Shown: piece after piece, positions 7,422-15,686 of the stretch
How the letters are laid out: the number at the start of each line of letters is the position of its first letter
Numbering within the stretch: position 1 is the first letter of the stretch
Source: Epilithonimonas sp042695135
Lineage (GTDB): Bacteria > Bacteroidota > Bacteroidia > Flavobacteriales > Weeksellaceae
Assembly (NCBI RefSeq): GCF_042695135.1
Contig: NZ_CP170547.1
Coordinates: 372,001 to 436,000 of the forward strand
DNA length: 64,000 nt
Direction: 5' to 3'
Program-made: the position numbers and the translations under genes
The notes under the pieces: generated by a model
The model's database searches: none
Told to the model about the DNA's origin: nothing
The model's input: the letters and a program-made list of their open reading frames with translations, nothing else

Positions 7422-9866
7422 TTAATTTTTGATATAGATTCTTTTCACTCTTGGCGATATGGATGTTAAAACCTCATAAGTAATTGTATTACAATATTTT
7501 GAAAATTCTTCTAATGTCGGATTGGAGTTAAAGATAATTACCGGATCTCCTTCTTTTACGTTTGCATTATCAACATTGATCATCATCATATCCATACAAA
7601 CATTTCCGACAATCGGGCAAAGTTTTTTATTGATACCAACATTTCCAACCTTATTTCCAACCAGTCTTGGAATTCCATCTGCATAACCAACGGGAATTGT
7701 AGCGATCTTTGTGTCGTGGTCAGCTTTAAATTTTCTGCTGTAACCAACTGATTCTCCAGTTTCTACTTCAGAAATTTGTGAAACAACGGTTTTGAAACTA
7801 ACTGAATGCTGAAGCTGACCTTTAATTGATGGATTAGAAGTTTCTCCAATCATTCCAATTCCAATTCTTACCATATCATATTGATAATCAGTATAATTGG
7901 TAATTCCTGAAGAGTTTAAAATATGTCTCAATGGTTTATAATCAAGACCATTAATCAGGTAATTAGAATTTTCCTCAAAAGTTTTCAATTGATTCAAAGT
8001 AAATTCTTTTTCTGCAGGAACATCAGAAGATGATAAATGACTGAAAATACTCTGAATTTTTACATTCATAGTATTCAACTTTTCAGTTAATTCGTCCAAT
8101 TCAAAGTCCTTAAAGCCAAGACGATGCATTCCCGTTTCTAATTTGATATGAATCGGATATTTTTGTTGGTTTCCAGATTTAATCAATTGCTCATTGAATA
8201 ATTCTAAAACGCGTAAACTATATATTTCCGGTTCCAAATTATATTCAATCACGGCATCATAACTGTGTTGCTCGGGGTTCATAACGATAATTGGCGTTGT
8301 GATTCCTTTTTTCCTTAATTCAACACCTTCATCTGCAAATGCAACACCAAGATAATCAATATGATGAAGCTGGAGAAATTCTGAAATTTCGTAACTTCCT
8401 AATCCATAAGCATTTGCTTTTACCATTGCCATCATTTTGGTTTCTGGTTTTAGCAAGGATTTATGGAAATTGATATTATGAAGAATTGCATTAAGGTTGA
8501 TTTCCAAAACTGTATCGTGTTTTCTCAGTTCCAGAATTTCCTTGATCTTTTCGATCTCAAATTTTCTGGCACCTTTTAGAAGAATAACCTGGTTTTCAAT
8601 TTCATTAATGGCTTTACTCTCAATAAATTGACTGGTATTATTAAAAGTATAAGTTTCAGATTTAAATAGTTTGTAAAACGAGCTTATCTCCTCGCCAATC
8701 AAGAATACTTTCTCGAATTTCTGTTCATTTACAAGCTCCGAAACCTCAGAATAAAGTTCCTCAGAATTCTCATTAGAATCCAAAATATCTGTCAGAATCA
8801 AAGACTTTTTAGGCTTGTTGTATTCACCAATAAATTGAAAAGCAATCTTCAAAGAATCCAAATCCAAATTATATGAATCATTGATGATGAGATTGTTTCT
8901 AATTCCTTCTATACTTTCCAGGCGCATTTCAATCGCTTTTAAAGCATCGACTTTTTCTTTGATATCAGAATTTGAAATTTTCAGTTCTTTCAAAATTCCA
9001 ATCAAAGCGAGAACATTAGTTAAAGTAGCCTCATCGCGTTGGAAAATTGGAAGTGTGATGGTTTCATCAAAATACTTGATTTGAATATCCTGAGTTCTAT
9101 CATTGACGTCAGAAATAATATGGATATCATTATTAAATTCTAAACCGTAAGATATTAATTTTTTACTTGAATATAAATCATTTATAATTTTGTCTGTCAA
9201 TATGTTATCAGCATTATAAAATATAATTTCTGATTTTTTGAAAAGCTTTAATTTTTCATTAATTAGTTCTTCTTCTGAAATAAAATTGGCTGAATGTGCA
9301 GAACCAATATGAGTTAGTAAACCAATCTTTGGATGGAAAACATTTTCCTGATTTTGCATTTCCTCCGGCTTGGAAATCCCAACTTCGAAGATTCCTAACT
9401 CGTGTTTCTTATCGATTTGAAGTAAGGATAAAGGCAAACCGATTTGAGAATTAAAACTCTTCGGGCTTTTCACAGTCACGAATTCGTTAGAAAGACATTG
9501 ATAAAGCCATTCTTTTAAAATCGTTTTCCCATTACTTCCTGTAATCCCAATCGAATTAATATCAGAATGTTCAAAATGATATTTTGCTAAAGTTTGTAAA
9601 AATTCAACCGAATTTTTTGTAATGATTTGATTGATAGAAGGATTGTCAATTTTATTTTCTGTGATAATCGTGTCAATTCCTTTTTCAATGACTGAATCTA
9701 TATATTTCTGTCCGGAATTTTTTTTTGTACTAATGGCAAGAAACGCAGTGTGCTTGGTAGAATAAATCGTCCTACTGTCAAAAGCAATATTTTTGATTTT
9801 GATTTCGCCGTTTCCGATTATTTCGGAATTGGTAATGTCTGCAATTTCTTTGATGGTGTAATTCAT
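7422..9866 (-). CDS. Bifunctional UDP-MurNAc-tripeptide:D-Ala-D-Ala ligase / alanine racemase
   Basis: 814-residue fusion. Residues 1 to about 445 are the MurF Mur-ligase, with the ATP loop GITGSNGKT near residue 110 and the later NDSYNLDLDS segment. It adds D-Ala-D-Ala to the peptidoglycan precursor. Residues from about 455 to the end are a fold-type III PLP alanine racemase, with the PLP lysine in VKANAYG at residue 483 and the catalytic Tyr region GYSRKF. The racemase makes the D-Ala that the pathway uses. This fusion is established in Bacteroidota. The gene is followed by the patatin gene after 1 nt, and thymidine kinase lies 18 nt upstream. Confidence 0.96.
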   Translation of the reverse strand: MNYTIKEIADITNSEIIGNGEIKIKNIAFDSRTIYSTKHTAFLAISTKKNSGQKYIDSVIEKGIDTIITENKIDNPSINQIITKNSVEFLQTLAKYHFEHSDINSIGITGSNGKTILKEWLYQCLSNEFVTVKSPKSFNSQIGLPLSLLQIDKKHELGIFEVGISKPEEMQNQENVFHPKIGLLTHIGSAHSANFISEEELINEKLKLFKKSEIIFYNADNILTDKIINDLYSSKKLISYGLEFNNDIHIISDVNDRTQDIQIKYFDETITLPIFQRDEATLTNVLALIGILKELKISNSDIKEKVDALKAIEMRLESIEGIRNNLIINDSYNLDLDSLKIAFQFIGEYNKPKKSLILTDILDSNENSEELYSEVSELVNEQKFEKVFLIGEEISSFYKLFKSETYTFNNTSQFIESKAINEIENQVILLKGARKFEIEKIKEILELRKHDTVLEINLNAILHNINFHKSLLKPETKMMAMVKANAYGLGSYEISEFLQLHHIDYLGVAFADEGVELRKKGITTPIIVMNPEQHSYDAVIEYNLEPEIYSLRVLELFNEQLIKSGNQQKYPIHIKLETGMHRLGFKDFELDELTEKLNTMNVKIQSIFSHLSSSDVPAEKEFTLNQLKTFEENSNYLINGLDYKPLRHILNSSGITNYTDYQYDMVRIGIGMIGETSNPSIKGQLQHSVSFKTVVSQISEVETGESVGYSRKFKADHDTKIATIPVGYADGIPRLVGNKVGNVGINKKLCPIVGNVCMDMMMINVDNANVKEGDPVIIFNSNPTLEEFSKYCNTITYEVLTSISPRVKRIYIKN

Positions 9867-9884
9867 TGATTTACAAAGAATAAA

Positions 9885-10472
9885 CTATTTATTTTTTTCG
9901 ATAACTTCTTCTACAAAAACGCGTCTGCTGACTGCATCGTAAGCTTCAGTTTCGCCCAATTCCACAAGGTCTTGCCCGGCAGAAGTTCGCATTGAATAAT
10001 TCGCTAAATTTCCTGTTCGTCGGCAAATCGCGTGAACTTTCGTGACATATTCGGCAGTCGCCATCAGATTTGGCATTGGTCCGAAAGGTCGTCCAAGAAA
10101 ATCCATATCCAATCCTGCAATCACAACTCTTATTCCGTTGTTTGCCAATTGATTAGCAACATCAACAATACTTTCGTCAAAAAACTGAGCTTCGTCAATC
10201 GCTACAACGTGACAATTGGAACCTAGCAAAAGTATTTCGGAAGGACTATCAACAGCTGTACTTCTGATTTTATTTTGGTTGTGGGAAACCACATCTTCGT
10301 CAGAATATCTGGTGTCGATTTTCGGTTTGAAAATTTCCACAATTTGACCCGCCATTTCTGCACGGCGAAGCCTCCGGATGAGTTCCTCCGTTTTGCCGGA
10401 AAACATCGAGCCACAAATAACCTCCATCCAGCCACTTTGTTTGGAATGATTGATTGTATTTTCTAAAAACAT
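9885..10472 (-). CDS. tdk: Thymidine kinase
   Basis: Salvage kinase phosphorylating thymidine to dTMP (TK1/type II family). The ATG at 10472 (MFLENTINHSK) gives 195 residues. An extension to 10544 is in frame but unlike the family and lies in repeat-rich DNA. The P-loop GSMFSGKT is at residues 21-28 and the IDEAQFF motif follows. The usual zinc-binding CxxC pairs near the lasso are missing: the region reads AICRRTG and later SRRVF. This looks like a Bacteroidota-type zinc-free variant. It is the first gene of the leftward run. Confidence 0.94.
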   Translation of the reverse strand: MFLENTINHSKQSGWMEVICGSMFSGKTEELIRRLRRAEMAGQIVEIFKPKIDTRYSDEDVVSHNQNKIRSTAVDSPSEILLLGSNCHVVAIDEAQFFDESIVDVANQLANNGIRVVIAGLDMDFLGRPFGPMPNLMATAEYVTKVHAICRRTGNLANYSMRTSAGQDLVELGETEAYDAVSRRVFVEEVIEKNK

Positions 10473-10549
10473 TATTAATTTAGCAAAAAATTGTTTTAAA
10501 ATTTTGTTTTTAACGCAAGGGCAAAAAATTAATTTTCTAAACACTTGAT

Positions 10550-10640
10550 AAGTCGCAAAAGGACAAAGGTTTACTAAAATTTTGCGACTTAAAACGCATT
10601 AATTATAAATAATAAGCGACTTCGCGTTTAAAATTTTACA
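10550..10640. repeat. Degenerate GCGACTT palindromic intergenic repeat
   Basis: An 11-bp perfect inverted repeat, AAGTCGCAAAA (10550-10560) with TTTTGCGACTT (10580-10590), is followed by further GCGACTT/CGCGTTTAAAA words to 10640. Related words occur at 54799-54930, and the 15-mer TTTACTAAAATTTTG (10570-10584) recurs at 44890-44904. The rest of the 198-nt gap shows no gene. Confidence 0.6.
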
Positions 10641-10742
10641 ACAATCATTCATATAAAATAATTGTAGCAAAACCTTTTACAGAACAAAATTGTTCTTAAA
10701 TTTATAAACATCAAATTTAAGTAAAAATTAATAAGATTTATT

Positions 10743-11963
10743 ATGCAAAACTTGCAAGATACATACGAAGAAATTTTCGGTGAAATCAAGATTTTTTTGG
10801 CAGAATTGTCAAATTCCGATTCCTATGAAAATCTTTTAACCAAAGAAAATCAACTGAATCAGCTTTATCAAAAATTTTCTTTTCTCAAGATTTCGAACGA
10901 ATTTGGTTTTTCTTCAGCCACAAATGCAGCTTTAGAAGTTACTGAAAATCAAGAAACAAATCTTGATTCTGATTTAATTTCTGTTGAGGAATTTGAGGAT
11001 GAAAATAAAGTTGCGGAAATCATCGTGGCAGAAACCGAAGTTCACGATATTTTTGATGATGTTCCGGAAGTTGAAGAAGTTCATTCGTTTAAAGAAATTG
11101 ACGAGAAGGAATATTCTCAAGAAAATGTGTTTGAAGAAGTTTCCAGTTTTGCAGAAATCGAATCAAAAGAAAATCAGGTTGAAGAGGAAAACTCTCATGA
11201 AGAAATTTCAGCTCTAGAAAATCAATCCGTAGAAGAAGTTTCCAGTTTTTCAGAAATTGATTCTGATGAAAATAAAATTGAGGAAAAAATTGAAACAGAA
11301 GAAAATGAATTCGTTTCTGAAATTGAAGAAAATCTATTACAAGATAGTTCTCAGAAATTAGAACCGATGCAAGACAGCCAGTTTTCTTTTGCTATGGATA
11401 GAGAAGAAGTTCAGGGTCCGAAAGAAGATGATTATGAAGCCAGACTTGCCGAGAAGGAAGCCAAACTAAAAGAACTTGAAGAAAAAAGAAGACAGATTGT
11501 AGAATTTTCCAGAGAAAATACAACAACTCACGAAAAACCAAAAGAACAATATCAATCTCAAAACGAAGATCCACACGATAAAAAATTCAAACTCGCAAAT
11601 ATTAAAGGTTTGAAAATTGCAAAATCACTTTTTGATGATGACCATTTGGAAGAGGTTGAACAACATCAGCCAAAACAAGAATCCGGAAGCCTTTTGAAAA
11701 ATAATGTGCCGACAGATTATATGGAAGCACCGAAACCAAAACCGGAATTCAAACTCGATTTGAATGACAGAATTGCATTTTCTCAATATTTATTCAATGG
11801 CAGCCAAAGTGAACTGAATCAAGTTGTTACAATTCTTAATTCTTTTACTTCTCTTGAAAAGGCTCAGGAATTTTTAAGTGACATCTATTATGAAAGAGAC
11901 TGGAAAAAAGTGGATAGTTATGCGCAGAGATTATGGACTTTGGTGGAAAATAGATTTTTATAA
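10743..11963 (+). CDS. Acidic low-complexity protein upstream of rsmI, function unknown
   Basis: 406 residues with no signal peptide and no recognisable catalytic domain. The N-terminal 65 residues look helical. Residues about 70-210 are extremely Glu-rich and contain an imperfect internal repeat of the type EEVSSFxEIxSxENxxEE. A charged helical stretch follows (EAKLKELEEKRRQ, near 245). The C-terminal 70 residues form a conserved-looking helical domain (LNDRIAFSQYLFNG ... YAQRLWTLVENRFL). The stop codon abuts the rsmI ATG, so the two are cotranscribed. It is probably cytoplasmic and mostly disordered. I do not assign a function. Confidence 0.75.
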   Translation: MQNLQDTYEEIFGEIKIFLAELSNSDSYENLLTKENQLNQLYQKFSFLKISNEFGFSSATNAALEVTENQETNLDSDLISVEEFEDENKVAEIIVAETEVHDIFDDVPEVEEVHSFKEIDEKEYSQENVFEEVSSFAEIESKENQVEEENSHEEISALENQSVEEVSSFSEIDSDENKIEEKIETEENEFVSEIEENLLQDSSQKLEPMQDSQFSFAMDREEVQGPKEDDYEARLAEKEAKLKELEEKRRQIVEFSRENTTTHEKPKEQYQSQNEDPHDKKFKLANIKGLKIAKSLFDDDHLEEVEQHQPKQESGSLLKNNVPTDYMEAPKPKPEFKLDLNDRIAFSQYLFNGSQSELNQVVTILNSFTSLEKAQEFLSDIYYERDWKKVDSYAQRLWTLVENRFL

Positions 11964-12638
11964 ATGAGTGGAATTTTATATTTCGTACCAACGCCAATCG
12001 GGAATTTGGAAGATATGACGTTCCGTGCGGTAAAAGTGCTGAAAGAAGTGGATTATATTTTGTGTGAAGACACCAGAACTTCGGGATTTCTCCTGAAGCA
12101 TTATGAGATTTCAAAACCTTTGAAGTCCTATCATTTGCACAATGAGCACAATATGACTGAGAAAGTCATTAATGATTTGGAAAATGGACAAACGATCGCG
12201 ATAATAACCGATGCCGGAACACCAGGAATTTCTGACCCAGGTTATCTTCTGGCAAAGGCTTGTGCAGATAAAGATTTGGAAATGATATGTTTACCTGGCG
12301 CAACAGCTTTTGTTCCGGCGCTTGTAGTTTCCGGATTACCGAATCACGATTTCTATTTTGCAGGATTTCTTCCTCAAAAAAAAGGACGACAAACCAAACT
12401 GAAACAACTGGCAGAAGAAAAGAAAACAATTATTCTTTATGAAAGTCCTCATAAAATCAACACAACCTTGGAGCAAATCAAAGAATTCTTCGGCGATGAA
12501 ACCAAAGTCAGCCTGAGCAGAGAGATTTCCAAGAAATTTGAAGAGACAAAACGTGGAAATATTGATGAATTGATTGCATTCTCAAAGAGCAAAACTTTGA
12601 AAGGCGAGATTGTTTTGATTGTGAATAATTCTATTTAG
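11964..12638 (+). CDS. rsmI: 16S rRNA (cytidine-1402-2'-O)-methyltransferase
   Basis: SAM-dependent methyltransferase of the tetrapyrrole-methylase fold that 2'-O-methylates C1402 in the 30S decoding centre. The 224-residue length matches the shorter, catalytic-domain-only form. The N-terminal LYFVPTPIGNLEDMTFRA motif, CEDTRTSG, DAGTPGISDPG and YESPHKI blocks are all present in order. It begins immediately after the stop of the acidic protein and is followed 2 nt later by the TPR gene. Confidence 0.97.
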   Translation: MSGILYFVPTPIGNLEDMTFRAVKVLKEVDYILCEDTRTSGFLLKHYEISKPLKSYHLHNEHNMTEKVINDLENGQTIAIITDAGTPGISDPGYLLAKACADKDLEMICLPGATAFVPALVVSGLPNHDFYFAGFLPQKKGRQTKLKQLAEEKKTIILYESPHKINTTLEQIKEFFGDETKVSLSREISKKFEETKRGNIDELIAFSKSKTLKGEIVLIVNNSI

Positions 12639-12640
12639 AA

Positions 12641-13618
12641 ATGAATAGAAAATTATTATTTATATCTTTTTTGCTTGTGTTTGTGATAGGCTTTAGCCAA
12701 AGTAAAAATTTATTAGGCACATGGGTCTTGGACAAGGTTTTTTATTACGACGGAAAAGCCATTGAAGCCAATAATGAATTATTTTCATATGAATTGATAT
12801 ATGAGATTAGTAATAAAAAAATTATTATTAATGACCGTATATTTGATGCCGTTTATTCGGACACCGGAATATATACAACAACCAGAAAAATAAATTATGA
12901 ATTTCGGAATGATTATCTGCTTATAAGAGATGAAGGAGATAAAAAATATTTTGCATTTTTGAAACGTGAAAATTTTATTAAGAAATACCCCGAGTTTGAG
13001 CCGAAGAAAGAAATAAGAAACGGAGATACTTTGTGGATATCAAATCCTGTTACAAAACCAATTTTCAATTCTGATGACAATATTTTATTAATTTTGTCAT
13101 CTTCTAAAACGATGCGTTTATCTAAGGAAAAGGATTTGTACTTTAAAGGAGAATTTGTTGTTACTAAAAATAATAAAATTAAAAACATTCGTATTATTGA
13201 CGGCTATAATCAAGAGCAAGATCATGAATATTTATATGCATTGAAACAGCTAGAAGGTCATGTTAATAATCCATATGGACATGATCTACTGGTAACAACA
13301 GAAAAACATTTTTTGAGATATTATGATGATTTAGAAGATTCAGAAGATAAAACGTTATTTAAAATCATTGAAAAGGGTGATGAGTATTACAATAAACAAC
13401 AATTTGAAAATGCAATTGCACAATTTGAAAAATTAAAAAAGCTTCAAATAGGCGAAAATAGATTTAAGTCAGTTATTGATAATGCTAATCTCAGATTAGG
13501 AATTTCCTATTTAGGGACAAATCAAATAGATAAAGCTTGTACAACCTTTAGAAGTATTGGTGACAAAACGAATTTTAAAGTCAGAAATTATCTAATTAAT
13601 TTTTGTAATAAGGAATAG
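12641..13618 (+). CDS. Secreted TPR-containing protein, function unknown
   Basis: 325 residues. A signal peptide ends about residue 19 (GFSQ). The N-terminal domain (about 24-115) starts GTWVLDKVFYYDG and resembles lipocalin-like proteins that report a fit to GTW...L. The C-terminal 90 residues contain two to three TPR-like helices (GDEYYNKQQFENAIAQFEKLKKL; LRLGISYLGTNQIDKACTTF). It is likely periplasmic or surface exposed. It starts 2 nt after rsmI and ends 12 nt before fabG, so it is probably in the same operon. Confidence 0.75.
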   Translation: MNRKLLFISFLLVFVIGFSQSKNLLGTWVLDKVFYYDGKAIEANNELFSYELIYEISNKKIIINDRIFDAVYSDTGIYTTTRKINYEFRNDYLLIRDEGDKKYFAFLKRENFIKKYPEFEPKKEIRNGDTLWISNPVTKPIFNSDDNILLILSSSKTMRLSKEKDLYFKGEFVVTKNNKIKNIRIIDGYNQEQDHEYLYALKQLEGHVNNPYGHDLLVTTEKHFLRYYDDLEDSEDKTLFKIIEKGDEYYNKQQFENAIAQFEKLKKLQIGENRFKSVIDNANLRLGISYLGTNQIDKACTTFRSIGDKTNFKVRNYLINFCNKE

Positions 13619-13630
13619 AATAATAAATAT

Positions 13631-14374
13631 ATGGGACTATTAGAAGGAAAAGTTGCAATCATCACAGGTGCAACCCGAGGAATCGGAAGAGGAATTGCTG
13701 AAGTTTTTGCCAAAGAAGGTGCGAAAATAGCATTCACTTACGCCGGTTCCGTTGAGAAAGCCAAAGAATTGGAAGCAGAATTGAGCAAAACGACTCAAAT
13801 CAAAGGTTATCAGTCAGATGCATCAGATTATGACGCCGCTCAAAAATTGGTGGAAGATGTTTTGGCAGAATTCGGAGCGATTGATATCTTGGTAAACAAT
13901 GCCGGAATCACGCGCGACAACTTGTTGATGAGAATGTCAAAAGACGATTGGGACACGATTATTAAAGTGAATTTGGACTCCGTTTTCAACCTGACAAAAG
14001 CTGTAATCAAACCAATGATGAAAGCAAAATCCGGTTCTATCATCAATATGACTTCTGTAGTTGGCGTGAAAGGAAATGCTGGCCAGGCAAATTATGCCGC
14101 TTCAAAGGCTGGAGTGATTGGCTTCACAAAATCTATTGCTTTGGAATTAGGTTCCAGAAATATCCGTTGCAACGCCATCGCACCAGGTTTCATCGAAACC
14201 GAAATGACCGCGGCATTAGACGAAAAAACTGTTCAAAGCTGGAGAGACGGAATTCCATTGAAACGTGGCGGACAGCCGGAAGATGTGGCCAATGCGTGCG
14301 TTTTCTTCGGTAGCAATATGTCTTCTTACGTTTCCGGACAAGTCCTGAATGTAGACGGCGGAATGTTGACTTAA
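13631..14374 (+). CDS. fabG: 3-oxoacyl-[acyl-carrier-protein] reductase
   Basis: NADPH-dependent reductase of the fatty-acid elongation cycle, 247 residues. The short-chain dehydrogenase motifs are complete: TGATRGIGRGIA cofactor loop near residue 12, NNAG near 88, the catalytic Ser in the NMTSVVG segment and YAASKAG with the Tyr/Lys pair near 153-157. The C-terminus NVDGGMLT is typical of FabG. A terminator follows at 14397-14422, which closes this operon before the radical SAM cluster. Confidence 0.95.
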   Translation: MGLLEGKVAIITGATRGIGRGIAEVFAKEGAKIAFTYAGSVEKAKELEAELSKTTQIKGYQSDASDYDAAQKLVEDVLAEFGAIDILVNNAGITRDNLLMRMSKDDWDTIIKVNLDSVFNLTKAVIKPMMKAKSGSIINMTSVVGVKGNAGQANYAASKAGVIGFTKSIALELGSRNIRCNAIAPGFIETEMTAALDEKTVQSWRDGIPLKRGGQPEDVANACVFFGSNMSSYVSGQVLNVDGGMLT

Positions 14375-14396
14375 TAAAAATTAAAATAAATAAAAG

Positions 14397-14422
14397 AAAA
14401 TGCAGTGAGAGCTGCATTTTTT
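14397..14422 (+). terminator. Terminator after fabG
   Basis: Stem AAAATGCAG (14397-14405) pairs with CTGCATTTT (14412-14420) around a 6-nt loop and ends in a run of six T. It lies only about 10 nt before the Lgt-like start and so separates the fabG operon from the following cluster. Confidence 0.85.
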
Positions 14423-14432
14423 GTTTCACAAT

Positions 14433-15206
14433 ATGCCAATTCATTTTCCTGTAACTTTTGATTTTTTCGGTAACGAAGTTCTCCTGCATCCTGTTTTGGA
14501 ATCAGTGGGGATTTTTCTGGCGATGAGAATGTATTACTTTTTGAAGAGAAAGACCAAAGATAAAACAACATTAGTAGATTCCTTGTCAATACTCGTTGGT
14601 GCAACAGCAGGCGCATTGTTTGGTTCCAAGTTAATCGGTAATTTAGAAAATCCAACAGCCATTTTATCCCCCGATTTTACATTTATAAAATTCTGGACTT
14701 CTAATACTATTGTTGGAGGATTAGCTTTTGGATTGATAGGCGTAGAGATTGCAAAAAAAATCATAGGCTCAAAAAAAAGCACAGGCGATTTGATGGTATT
14801 TCCATTAATTACCGCAATGTGCATAGGAAGAATCGGCTGTTTTTTTACAGGTGTCTACGAAGAGACTTACGGATTGCCAACCGATTCGATTTTTGGGATG
14901 TATCTTGGAGACCAGTACTTAAGACATCCGGTGGCTTTATATGAAATTGCATTTTTAATAGTATTGGGATTTGTAATTTTCAGGCTACAGAAAGCTAAGG
15001 AATATGTGTCAGGGTTTCTCTTTCAATTTTTTATGTTGAATTATTTTTTATTTCGTTTTTTTTTAGATTTTATCAAGCCTCACGAAAAATTTCTTTTTGA
15101 TTTGGGCACTATTCAGATTGTAAGTTTGCTGATGATTTTTTACTATATTTATAAAATTAAAAATTCTCTGATACAGATGAAAAATAGTAACAGATACTAT
15201 GGATAA
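14433..15206 (+). CDS. Lgt-like membrane protein, divergent active site
   Basis: 257 residues from the ATG at 14433. The TTG at 14421 would lie in the terminator T-run. About seven membrane segments follow the fold of prolipoprotein diacylglyceryl transferase. Retained are GRIG at 132-135 (the essential Arg143 of E. coli Lgt), HPxxLYE at 165-171 and an Arg in LFRFFLDF near 208 (Arg239-like). Changed are the FHGG His103 position, which reads IVGG at 93-96, the GNFxN signature, which reads GCFFTG, and HPTQLYE, which reads HPVALYE. A true Lgt must exist elsewhere, because this genome encodes many lipoproteins. I infer that this paralog handles a different lipid reaction together with the radical SAM gene downstream. 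It overlaps the next gene by 8 nt. Confidence 0.85.
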   Translation: MPIHFPVTFDFFGNEVLLHPVLESVGIFLAMRMYYFLKRKTKDKTTLVDSLSILVGATAGALFGSKLIGNLENPTAILSPDFTFIKFWTSNTIVGGLAFGLIGVEIAKKIIGSKKSTGDLMVFPLITAMCIGRIGCFFTGVYEETYGLPTDSIFGMYLGDQYLRHPVALYEIAFLIVLGFVIFRLQKAKEYVSGFLFQFFMLNYFLFRFFLDFIKPHEKFLFDLGTIQIVSLLMIFYYIYKIKNSLIQMKNSNRYYG

Positions 15207-15408
15207 TAGCATTGCAATAATTTTAATATTAGGAATTATTTTTCTAGCTTTTTTAGTAATCAGTATTTTAAGTCTTTTTAATGTTTTAAAAAAGAAAAGA
15301 GAAAATTTTACAAAATCTATATTTTTGAACTTGTTTGCCATCTTCTCGCTAGGCGCAATTCTGTTTATTCTGCTGTGTGCACTGGTATTGGGATTTTTGT
15401 GTAAATGA
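15199..15408 (+). CDS. Small two-helix membrane protein in the radical SAM cluster
   Basis: 69 residues, consisting of one hydrophobic helix (about 5-28), a basic linker (KKKRENFTK) and a second helix (about 42-67). It overlaps the end of the Lgt-like gene by 8 nt, which indicates translational coupling. No family is recognised. Its position suggests an accessory subunit of the Lgt-like protein, but this is inference. Confidence 0.6.
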   Translation: MDNSIAIILILGIIFLAFLVISILSLFNVLKKKRENFTKSIFLNLFAIFSLGAILFILLCALVLGFLCK

Positions 15409-15440
15409 TGTTCGATAGATATTAAAAAAACAATTTTTAT

Positions 15441-15677
15441 ATGAGGTTATTAACCTTTTTAGAAGTCGGAAATCTGGGCGGTCTCGTTGCGATGATTATT
15501 GGAGTCATAGTTGTAGTAGCAGTCGTTGTTTCCCTCATCATCACTGTCATTGCAAAAGTGATTTATGAATCCAAAGACGACCGAAAATTTACTAAAAAAC
15601 AGTTCTGGCAGACAATGTTGATCTCACTTTTAATCTGCGGATTGATCAGTGGAATGGTATGTGGTGGAATGTTTTAA
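15441..15677 (+). CDS. Small two-helix membrane protein in the radical SAM cluster
   Basis: 78 residues, with a long Val/Ile-rich helix (about 13-41), a charged loop (YESKDDRKFTKKQFW) and a second Gly/Cys-containing helix (about 57-77). It ends 9 nt before the radical SAM start, so it is probably cotranscribed. No homology is recognised. Confidence 0.6.
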   Translation: MRLLTFLEVGNLGGLVAMIIGVIVVVAVVVSLIITVIAKVIYESKDDRKFTKKQFWQTMLISLLICGLISGMVCGGMF

Positions 15678-15686
15678 ATTGAAATT

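Noticed and set aside
12641..13618. Assigning the TPR protein a specific lipid or wall function
   Set aside because: Only a signal peptide, a GTW-type N-terminal motif and TPR-like helices are visible; context does not fix a role.
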